64,000 nucleotides of DNA, from assembly GCA_934045905.1 (NCBI GenBank), contig OW203766.1, positions 19,400,309-19,464,308 on the forward strand. The letters are read 5' to 3'. The notes beneath the pieces were generated by a model, which was given only the letters and a program-made list of their open reading frames with translations, was not told where the DNA came from and made no database searches. Below are positions 1 through 10,400 of the stretch, in pieces. Both the position numbers and the translations under genes were made by a program. Numbering within the stretch: the first letter of the stretch is position 1; the number at the start of each line of letters is the position of its first letter. The stretch comes from Leuctra nigra. Its lineage: Eukaryota > Arthropoda > Insecta > Plecoptera > Leuctridae.

Positions 1-1340
1 TGTGGAGGGCGGCAAAGAGTAGCTTCCAACAAGTGCAGACGGTGTACAACAAGGTAGGTCGCGTCATCGCCCACCCCGGCAGCATGTGGAGGGCGGCAAA
101 GTGTAACTTCCAACAAGTGCAGACGGTGTATAACAAGGTATGTCGCGTCATCGCCCACCCCGGCAGCATGTGGAGGGCGGCAAAGTGTAACTTCCAACAA
201 GTGCAGACGGTGTATAACAAGGTATGTCGCGTCATCGCCCACCCCGGCAGCATGTGGAGGGCGGCAAAGTGTAACTTCCAACAAGTGCAGACGGTGTATA
301 ACAAGGTATGTCGCGTCATCGCCCACCCCGGCAGCATGTGGAGGGCGGCAAAGTGTAGCTTCCAACAAGTGCAGACAGTGTATAACAAGGTAGGTCATCG
401 CCCAACCCCGGCAGCATGTGGAGGGCGGCAAAGTGTAGCTTCCAGCAAGTGCAGACAGTGTACAACAAGGTAGGTTATCGCCCAACCCCCGCAGCATGTG
501 GAGGGCGGCAAAGTGTAGCTTCCAACAAGTGCAGACAGTGTACAACAAGGTAGGTCGCGTCATCGCCCACCCCGGCAGCATGCGGAGGGCGGCAAAGTGT
601 AACTTCAACAAATGCAGACTGTTTACAACAATGTATGTCGCGTCATCGCCCACCCCGGCAGCATGTGGAGGGCGGCAAAGAGTAGCTTCCAACAAGTGCA
701 GACGGTGTACAACAAGGTAGGTCGCGTCATCGCCCACCCCGGCAGCGTGTGGAGGGCGGCAAAGTGTAACTTCCAACAAGTGCAGACGGTGTATAACAAG
801 GTATGTCGCGTCATCGCCCACCCCGGCAGCATGTGGAGGGCGGCAAAGTGTAACTTCCAACAAGTGCAGACGGTGTATAACAAGGTATGTCGCGTCATCG
901 CCCACCCCGGCAGCATGTGGAGGGCGGCAAAGTGTAACTTCCAACAAGTGCAGACGGTGTATAACAAGGTATGTCGCGTCATCGCCCACCCCGGCAGCAT
1001 GTGGAGGGCGGCAAAGTGTAGCTTCCAACAAGTGCAGACAGTGTATAACAAGGTAGGTCATCGCCCACCCCGGCAGCATGTAAAGGGCGGTAAAGTGTAG
1101 CTTCCAACAAGTGCAGACAGTGTATAACAAGGTGGGTTATCGCCCAACCTGGCAGCATGTGGAGGGCGGCAAAGTAGCTTCCAACAAGTGCAGACAGTGT
1201 ACAACAAGGCAGGTCATCGCCCACCCCGGCAGCATGTGGAGGGCGGCAAAGAAGCTTCCAACAAGTACAGACGGTGTACAACAAGGTAGGTCATCGCCCA
1301 CCCCGGCAACATGTGGAAGGCGGCAAAGTGTAGCTAAAAC
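1..1340 (+). repeat. 84-bp minisatellite carrying a repeated 5' splice site
   Basis: About 17 tandem copies are seen, marked by GGCGGCAAAG at about 8, 92, 176, 260, 344, 424 and so on. The array runs off the left edge of the window. The main period is 84 bp, with shorter 78-80 bp variants that lack the CGCGT stretch. Because 84 is divisible by three, a 28-residue repeat stays open, giving long ORFs that are probably not genes. Each unit contains CTTCCAACAAGTGCAGAC, then GTGTATAACAAG, then GTATGT or GTAGGT, which is a good 5' splice site. Read in phase 0 the unit gives FQQVQTVYNK, which resembles the conserved ACF-Q-Q region of SLC1 transporters just before the next exon at 1570, also phase 0. 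I infer that the unit derives from the 3' end of the preceding transporter exon plus donor. The last copies, after about 1080, are degenerate. Confidence 0.9.
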
Positions 1341-1569
1341 CTCACATAACAGTATCCCAATTATGTAGGATAAGTTCGTAGTATAATCTTTTGTGAGTGG
1401 CTTTCACTCAATCAAATTTAGCCTGATTCTGAAATTGATAATCTTTAGTGTAATTCTATTATTCTTCGTGTGAATTCATGTTTCGAGAGTTGACCGTTGA
1501 TGAAAGAATGCTCATATATTTATTATTTTTGTGAAATACCCCAATAACTAAATCCCCTGTGTATTCCAG

Positions 1570-4500
1570 GTGCCTAAGCCTCTGGTTTTCCATGGCCCCA
1601 ACATCTCTGCAGCCGACCAGGTGCCTGGATACTACTTGAAGCCTTCTCTGGTGTACAAGGATGGAACCAACGTCATGGGTATGTCATGGCATTTGTACGA
1701 ACTCGAAGTATATCGGACATCAAGTAGCAGCTCAATATCTAACAAATAGTCATAGATACAAATATGAGCCACATATTTTGTTGCCGATGATTATTTTTAA
1801 AATTGTGTCAAACTAAATGGGACATTCAAGTCAAAGCTATATGTGATATTTTTTCAAGATTATTTTTATTATTGGCTGTTACCTTTAATTTTATATTTTA
1901 AAGTAAATTATGGATATCTATCTAACTCATGAGAACTAAGTATTTTTAAGTAACTATTGATTGCAAGTGAATGATATATTTAAGTCAACTCCTTGACGAC
2001 CTCCAGGAATGATCGTCTTCTGCTTGGCGTTCGGACTGCTCGCCGGACAGATGGGACCGAAGGGTCGCCTCATGGTCGACTTCTTCGTCGTCCTCAACGA
2101 CCTCATCATGAACCTCGTCAACGTCGTCATGTGGTGAGTCATCTATCTTATATCACATTTCTTGAATTCAATACATTCTTTGTGCTGTCAGTTAAGTAGG
2201 TAACGACTTAAATGGCATATACATTGTTATTTTTATCGGATTACCTTAAAATAGAATTTGGAAATGCAGACCAAAACTAAATCAAATACTTTCTAAAACC
2301 AAATGCCTCGATAGCTTATTAATTTACTTTTTGGGTAGAAAAGTTGAATGGAGGTGCCGTACTAGCAACAGGTGGTGAAAATCTCCAGCCCAGCCACTCA
2401 CTCTCACTCCCTGTCCTAAAGAAGTGATTTACATGTTTTCTCTCTGTTTTGATCATGAAATGAAAATAATATTTCGAGATCTCGAAACTGACTCTGTCAT
2501 GTGTTTCTGTGAAATTTGTTCCGGAATTGATGTTCGAGACAACGTCAATGTCGCCAACTGATTTGATATTTGTGACGTCATCAGGTACTCTCCATTCGGA
2601 ATCCTGTGTCTGATCGCCGGCAAGATCATGAGCATCGAGAACCTGGCAGCGACCGCTCAGCAGCTGGGTCTGTACATGATCACCGTCATCCTCGGGCTGA
2701 TGTTCCACGCCATCGTCACCCTCCCCGCCATCTACTACACGTTCACGCGCAAGAACCCCGCGCGCTTCTTCCAGGGCATGCTGCAGGCGTGGGTGACGGC
2801 GTTGGGCACCGCCTCCAGGTGAGTACATCGTGATCCTCATCGTCACCCTCCCCGCCATCTACTACACGTTCACGCGCAAGAACCCCGCGCGCTTCTTCCA
2901 GGGCATGCTGTAGGCGTGGGTGACGGCGTTGGGCACCGCCTCCAGGTGAGTACATCGTGATCCTCATCGCCACCCTCCTCGACATCGTCACCCTCCCCGC
3001 CATCTACTACACGTTCACGCGCAAGAACCCCGCGCGCTTCTTCCAGGGCATGCTGCAGGCATGGGTGACGGCGTTGGGCACCGCCTCCAGGTGAGTACAT
3101 CGTGATCCTCATCGTCACCCTCCCCGACATCGTCACCCTCCCCGTCATTTACTACACGTTCACGCGCAAGAACCCCGCGCGCTTCTTCCAGGGCATGCTG
3201 CAGGCGTGGGTGACGGCGTTGGGCACCGCCTCCAGGTGAGTACATCGTGATCCTCGTCGTCACCCTCCCCGTCATCGTCCGCGCCATCTTCTCTCAGTAA
3301 TTCAGGATATCTGCGTCACAATCTCAATTCATCAGTTTCCTCTTTTCAGATAAAGACAGCGAGGGCAAAATGAATCTACCACTTCTGTATCACTTTTTAC
3401 AGATTATATTTTGCGAGTTTATAAACTTGCGTGTCATTGGCATACATAAGTAATTTGTAATTTGTCAATTTTCAATTATTGCCTACTTAAGTAATTTTTA
3501 TAAATGTACATGTTTAATTTCGATGTTCTTTCCTCAACGTTATCCTCTCTTCTAGCGCCGCAACGTTGCCGGTCACCTTCCGCTGTCTGGAGGAGAACAA
3601 CAACATCGACAAGCGAGTGACGAGGTTCGTCGTCGCCGTCGGCGCCACCGTCAACATGGACGGCACGGCGCTGTATGAGGCCGTCGCCGCCATCTTCATC
3701 GCACAGATGAACGGCATTCCGTTGGGCATCGGCGAGGTCATCACCGTCAGGTAGGGACGACTTGACAATGTTTTATTTATTGTTTTCTACTCTCCGCATT
3801 GTATCTTGGTGCACCCAAAATGTCCAAGGTATTCGGCTTAGTCTGAGATTGGGATTCGGTCTCGACTGTCGACATATTTTCTGCCGTAATTCTCAAATGT
3901 TTAATACTTGATTCTGTAAATTCGTCCATGTAAAAATTCAGCCGCTCTACAATTAGAATAACATTGTTAAGTTCATCGGCGTCCTCATGTCTGTGGTTGG
4001 TTTCAGTTTGACGGCTACTCTTGCCAGTATCGGTGCCGCCTCCATCCCCAGTGCCGCCTTGATCACGATGTTGCTGGTACTCTCTGCGCTGGGCTTGCCA
4101 ACGGAGGACATCTCATTGTTGTTCGCCGTCGACTGGCTTCTGTAAGTATTGCACTTTTCATCCTTCAAGCTTCATTTGAATGATTTTATCAAAGCAATAA
4201 TAATTGACGAAATGTGTATGAAACGACAGATCAAAATATAATATATCAATTAGTTGCTAAATTTCTTGTCATACACGCAAATAGAAACTATGATGTTAGC
4301 ATAATGATTCTGTAAATCAGGGATCAAAGTAATAACTCGCAATTTGCACGCTGACCGATGACTGGACTGTGTGGGTCAGATGTCAGGTCATGTCACATCA
4401 TGTTACCACCCAGACTGTTGGCTCAGTGCTTAGATCACTGACAGTCATTCGGGAGACACTTCTCGAATCCGTCATGACCCTCCATCTATGAGGTGTTTAA

Positions 4501-5194
4501 GTCTCTTCTTGCTGGTATGACAATCCCATCTGACCAAAATCTAATTGGGGAACAAATGCTTTCTGTAAATAAGTAACTAGTACTCATTATCTTGCTTGAT
4601 TTATTTTTCTTATTTTATTTGATACATTTCGGTCTTTCATTTAAAAATATTCTTTCACAACTGTGAAAAATTGCCTGTCCGTCCCCCAGCAAAATAAACC
4701 AGATTTAGGCTTGATTTAGGCTAAACAAGCTATAGCTATATCAACAAAGGTGATGCGACTACCCTCTAGATTCCATCACAACTAATTGGGCAAGCAAGAC
4801 TCTCCTATAGCTTCGCGATAGTAAAAAAGCAATTTTGGGGAAAATTTTGCGAAAGGGTGAAAAATATTCTTTGACGTCCTCATTCAACATGAATTTCGTG
4901 CAACGAGCAAATTTTAAAAAAAAACAGCGAATAAATTTCTTTTGCCATTTCAAGCTACTCTCGAAACACTGTTAAACTTCCTTGTTCAGGGATCGTATCC
5001 GCACCTCCATCAACGTCCTAGGCGACGCCTACGGCGCCGGCATCGTGTACCACTTGTCCAAGGACGAGTTGGACAAGATGGACGCCGAGCGTCACTTCGA
5101 CTCCGTCGAGACCGGCTACGTCGACGTCCGCAAGGCGTCGGTCATCAGCGGCGGACGACCCAACCCCATGGGCAGCGCCGAGACGCCGATGTAG
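1570..5194 (+). CDS. Eaat: Excitatory amino acid transporter (SLC1 family), 3' part of gene
   Basis: This is a Na+-dependent glutamate/aspartate transporter of the plasma membrane (SLC1/EAAT family). The exons seen are 1570-1678, 2007-2133, 2585-2818, 3556-3750, 4007-4141 and 4990-5194. All are flanked by AG/GT with continuous phase (1,005 nt, 334 residues plus stop TAG). The N-terminal half lies upstream of or within the left-hand array. Visible family landmarks are a glycosylatable NIS in the extracellular loop, the [16 protein letters not shown] hairpin-1 region, the [10 protein letters not shown] motif of the substrate-binding TM7, the SIGAASIP hairpin-2 region, and [12 protein letters not shown] in TM8, which carries the arginine that family knowledge links to acidic substrate binding. 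The C-terminal tail is short and polar. One oddity is SSAA where many relatives have a serine-only run in hairpin 1. Exon 2585-2818 has had its 3' end amplified in the following intron. The exact paralogue (EAAT1/2/3 type) is not decided. Confidence 0.93.
2710..3285 (+). repeat. Tandem array duplicating the 3' end of a transporter exon with its splice donor
   Basis: Four copies of a 127-145 bp unit are present. Copy 1 is the authentic end of exon 2585-2818 (from CATCGTCACCCTCCCCGCC to CCTCCAG) plus GTGAGTACATCG of the intron. Copies 2-4 lie in the intron, and their identical donors follow positions 2945, 3090 and 3235. The spacings are 127, 145 and 145 bp. Copy 2 has CAG changed to TAG at 2911-2913; copies 3 and 4 keep the coding sense almost unchanged. 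Reading from the real exon through the first donor meets TGA at once, so use of a downstream donor would give a premature stop. Confidence 0.93.
4415..4500 (+). repeat. tRNA-like SINE head or tRNA pseudogene in a transporter intron
   Basis: TTGGCTCAGTGCTTAGA at about 4419 resembles a Pol III A box. CTTCTCGAATCC at about 4460-4471 resembles a B box at roughly tRNA spacing. There is no convincing acceptor stem, so this looks like a tRNA-derived SINE head rather than a functional tRNA. Confidence 0.45.
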
Positions 5195-5359
5195 CGGCGA
5201 TATCAATAACATCGATCGTGTTTAGTATATGCATGAGTTAGAAGGTGTGGAGCATATTAGTTCAAAATATAGTAGTATTTATAAACATACCCAAATACGT
5301 ATTAATTAACAAACTATTATTATTCTTAATTATTATCATCATTTATATAATATCTGTAC

Positions 5360-5365
5360 AATAAA
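5360..5365 (+). terminator. Poly(A) signal AATAAA, transporter gene
   Basis: This is the first AATAAA after the stop at 5194, within AT-rich 3' UTR-like sequence. A second signal-like AAATAAAG follows about 12 bp downstream. Confidence 0.5.
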
Positions 5366-7495
5366 TGCTTCAAAATAAAGTAATTCTTGCATCAATCAAC
5401 TTTTGAATAGTGTTGCGATATTACATTCTAAAACACGCATAATCCAAAAAACTAGTTAAGAATACTATACTATACTCAATAATAATTAAAAAATAATATA
5501 TTAAAATATTCCAATGGTGACCTTTAACGTTAAGTTTGAATACAATCTAATGAATATAATATAAGATATTTTATAAAGATATTTTACTGAGAGTGAAGAT
5601 ATTAACTTCGTCTAGAATTACATCATATCATATTATATAAATATATAATTAAAACCAATATGATTACTATTCACAGCAATTATTTTATCAAGTTGAGCTG
5701 GCTATTGGGACCCCCCTCCCTCCGCCAGTATTATAGCCATGCCTAAGGGAAACACTTTTTCTAATCAATTATATTATTATATTAGTTATAATTATTGTTA
5801 TTTTAAATATAATTATGATCTTATAATTACGATGAGCTTTTAGAGTAGGTACTGGACAGCTTCTGTAATTTAGTTGGTAAAGCCTTGATCATAGATGAGA
5901 CTTTAAAGCTAACGCTGTGTCAAATATTATCTATTTGTTGTACCTATTTAAAAAATTAATAAAAAAATTATGAAATATTACTGTTTGATTGTTATTTACG
6001 TTGATTACATCCTTTGTTTGATTAATATTGTGCTGCTTTTCCTCATGGAACAAAACGACAAGATTTTTTATTAAAGCTATATTTCCATAGCAGCCAAGTC
6101 TGCAATCTTACAAAAATAGGTGCAATAAAAAATAGTACCTATATTTCGTGATATGAAAAACTGGACACAATCAACATGTTCAAATAAACAAAAATAATAT
6201 TTAAAAATAACAAAAAAATAAGTGTTGACTTGACCCAATCGGCCTTCTATCCCAAAGTTTAACTCCCCTATCACCTAAACTATTGATAAATTCACTATGC
6301 CCAGCAGCCGATTATTATCAATTGATTGGGCTCAATTGATCCATTGATTGGGCCGATTGGGAATTATTCTTGATGAGAATTTGATTAACAAACTTGGTCA
6401 ATATATAATTAGGAAAGTTACCAAAAAAGTTGGCCTGTTTCATAGAAAATGCTCTAATTTACCGATAATGAGCAAAATACACATATGTTAGGCAATAATA
6501 ACGCCACATTTCGATTGCTGTCAATAAGTGAAAGAGTTTTCAGAATAAAATTATGCGATCTATATTATGAGTAAACAGACACACCTCAATTACTAAAATG
6601 TGTGAAACCTTATGTTGAATTACACCACCTTGCTGGTATAAATAGTTTCTGGTATACATTTTTCATAATTTGACATCTTTTACTCATCTTACTCCTTAAT
6701 TAAATTGCTGCTACAATAAATTATAATTTTTAAATTAAATCTCAATAAATAATCTCTGTAATCACTATTTAAGAACCGTCTTTAAATCCTATGTATTAGT
6801 ACGACTACGTTCTAGATAATTCATAACTAGTTTATCTATAACAACAAAACAGAACTGATTTAAATTAAAATTGAACTAGATTAAATAACTACGTTTCTTA
6901 ACTTAGTTTGTTATCTTATTTATGTTATTGTATTTTTTTGCATGAAAATGCAAAAAGTTTTTTGCAGTTTTTTTACACTGCCATTATGAAATGGATGCCT
7001 CAAGGACACAGTATAACGGTATAACATTATTGTAAATTGTAAATATAAGAAATATGATTAATATGCTAGAATTATTATAAATTATAGAAAATGCATTGAA
7101 TTAGAAAATATGAAAGCAGTAAAAGTACAAATGATGATGATAATGATGATGAAGATGATGATGATTATGATTATGATTAATTAATATGAATTACAAAGGT
7201 GATTGCGCAAGATTGAAATCGATCCCTTATTATTGGCTAAAATACTAATATGATTTATAAAATTGGGCATCCATATTTTTTTATTTTATCTGCAGCGTGT
7301 GGAGCTCCTGTGAAAATAACCAATACCGCCTTCTCCAAGAATTCTCGTCATTTTCCAATCTCCATGAAGAAACATTTTAGTAGAAGGCAGTGGTGTAAAA
7401 ACTCTGTTAAAACATGGCTGCTTTTATTTTCAGTAGCTGATAGATTATTGATGCAAACTGTTTGTTAATTTTGGGTGTGTAGTGTATGTGTTAAA
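5366..7495. other. AT-rich intergenic region between transporter and FNBP4
   Basis: No gene is supported here. The sequence is strongly AT-rich with only short unmatched ORFs. At 7131-7178 there is a GATGAT/GATTAT trinucleotide microsatellite. The segment immediately upstream of 7496 should hold the FNBP4 promoter and 5' UTR, but I see no clear core-promoter motif. Confidence 0.6.
7131..7178. repeat. (GAT)n/(TTA)n microsatellite
   Basis: About 16 imperfect trinucleotide units of ATGATGATGATAATG type, ending in TTATGATTATGATT. Confidence 0.85.
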
Positions 7496-10400
7496 ATGGG
7501 CTTGAAAAGGCGAGGTACAGGAAGAAAACAAGTATTAGACTTATCAGATAAGTCAGATTCTCCGCGTCGGTCCTGGCAAAGTGAGTAATTCATCTCTACC
7601 TGACCCTAGAACAAGTCCTTGTCGATTATTTTCATGCATAGGTACCTACCACCGTGTTTCATACCAACGTAGGCTAGTCGTATTTTTGTTTGTATAGGTA
7701 CCTACCTAGTTAAAACGTAATGGTAACATAACGTTCGGAATATCTACCTAACTCTAGAGGTAAGATGTTTTGAATTTGGAGTTGTGCTATAATCTACCTA
7801 GGTACCTACCTACCTACCTAGTGTCTCTACTCTGACTTCCAGAGGCCTCATTCACAAAGCAGGTTTAGCTCGGATTAGCTAACCTCCCATAAGAAATAAC
7901 ATTGGTTACATTCGCTAACACCGTCAAAATGTTTCGTGAATGACCCCCCAGGGTCAAGTCTAGGTCCTACCTAGGTACCTACCTAGGTAGGTAGGTAGTA
8001 CCTACTACCTACCTAGGTAGCCTACATAGGTATAGTAACTAGATAAGGTATAGTACCTACCTACTACATACATTCTAGAGTCCGTGTCAACTAATCGTGA
8101 TACCTGCTTAGCATGGACCGGCCTATCCCTGGCCATGCTAAGCAGGTACCTATCACGATTAGTTGACACCGACCGTAGGCTATACTAGGCTATACCTTAC
8201 CTACTACACTGCGTTTCACGAGGAGCTGTCTGCCAGACGTGGCCACTAATGTCGCAAAAAAACGGTTTTTTGTCCATCCCTCAGTCGCTGTGTGATCGCG
8301 CGATCTTCCGAGACCATCCCTCTCTCGGACAAGGGGTATTCAAAATATCTTACCGGACAGCTAAATTTTAAACGCAGTGTAGGTAATTTACTATCTGGAC
8401 TTACAGTTACTATTGCCATCTTTTATTTTTTTAGCAAAATACCAGCAAATATGCGTGGAACACAATACTCAGAATGGAGACTCTCCAATCCAAACTGGAG
8501 AAGTCGCTGTCAACAATCCATTAAGTGGTTTAATAGCAAACTACAACTCCGATAGCGATGCCGACGATGACTCTAACAGCGTCGCGGGAGATTTAAATTC
8601 CAAAGTGTCCGATTTTCTTAAAGAGATACAGACAATTGTTCCTAGTGGTTCGAGTATTGTAGTGCCTGGTCAACCGTTGACAACACCCGGACTTGGACCG
8701 GAAGAAACGTTGAGCCAACCATCCAGACCTGCTGGCAGTTCTGGTGAGTGTGGAATCTTCATAAATCATGTCGAAGACAATTACCAAACTAATCTATATA
8801 TCTTCAATATGAATCCTTGATTTGAGCATTACATGCTTCAATTTTATCAAAAGTAGGTAGGTAGGTAGACCGTAGGCTACTGTACAGTAGTAGGCTACTG
8901 GACTTCATCTTATCAAAATCAATCTTCTTTCAGCCTGGCAAGAGTGCTACGATGAAACGTCAGGCTATCCCTACTTCTGGAACATGGAAACCAACGCCGT
9001 CACCTGGGAGACTCCACCCGATTATCATCCCGAACCAGTCCCAGTCGTGGACACGAGACCAACTCTTGAGCCTGCCGCGAGCATCTCCCACGCTAATCCA
9101 GCCCCGCTGTTTCCCACGTCGACGACCAGAAGAGAAACCAGGCCGCCTACGCAGCAGGCGATTGCGAGGATGGCGGCGGCTAAGAAGGTGCAAGCGAAAC
9201 CGGAAGTGAAGGGGAAACCGAAGAGTGACTCCGAAGATGAGTAAGTCATCTCAATTCCCAGGACTGTCTTTTAATTTCTCTTAATGCCGAGCCACTAACA
9301 CTTTCTTTAAACTTCTCCAGGAAAATTGAAATGATCACATCATTTGGTCAATCATCCGATGAGGACTCGGAAGAAGAAGTCCAACCGGCTGCCAATGCGA
9401 AGGTTGTTGCTCAACAAGCCACAGTTGAACGGGGTATGATGATTGGTCCGAGACCGCGAGGTTCGACTGATGAATGTTCATCGGTCATCGAAGATGTTGG
9501 ACCGCCAGGTGTTGATTCTCCAACCATATCGTTAGCTCCTGTGTCGCCATGCAAACCTCTGCCGATAGCTTCACCTGTCAACTCACCGGCAGTTACCGAA
9601 GATGGTAAGAAACTTGTACCTACATAATTATTATTCCTCTACTATGTACTAGGTAGGTACCTACTGGGTTTTGTACAATTCCTGCCGAAGAGTCAATTAG
9701 ACCCTAAAACAAATGGAATAGTGTCTTGCATAGAAAGTGATTTTCAGTAAATTAGGACTGGAATCCTAATATTAAAGTCATGGTGACATTTTGCGTAGGT
9801 ACCTCACCTACGCTATTCAGATTCTCAGAATCAGTGTTTCCACCAACTAGAAGACAGTCGCACAATCTGTTTTTTTGGTCCCCTCCCTTATAAATATAAA
9901 AATGTACCTAGATAGGCACCTACACTCGAATAAATAATAAACGGTATTCAAAAGAAAGATTGTCTGATAAAGGTTTCATGGCATCATCCCATGAAGTCTG
10001 TGCTAACACATCATCTAACTCTAGGGGGTGAGCTCTGATTTCATTGATAATAAGAAGGATTGATTGATAAGGAACCTGACCAGCAGTCAATCCAATTTGT
10101 TCAAATACCATTTTTAATTGGTTTGAGTGTTCCTACTAATTTCCTGAAACACTTATTACCTACTTAATTGTGTTGTGTTTAATTTCTGTAGATGATAGCA
10201 CGGCTGTTGATCCAGATGAGGGATTGATCCTGTCTCGATTAAGAACCCAGGCTCTCGTTCTCAAAGAGCTCGGAGGTGATTTACCCGACGAAGTACGTCA
10301 CCTCATCGAACCCGAGCCTCTGACCGACTTCGACAAGGAACTGGAGCAGATGGAGAGGGAGCTCAAGGAATTGACAAAAGCAGGGAAGAAAGTCGAGAAG

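Noticed and set aside
1..1340. CRISPR-like tandem array
   Set aside because: There are no unique spacers. The whole unit is repeated head to tail, in a eukaryotic gene, and the period is that of a minisatellite.
33..1368. Several long ORFs on both strands in the left-hand array
   Set aside because: They arise because the 84-bp repeat period is a multiple of three. They are not independent genes.
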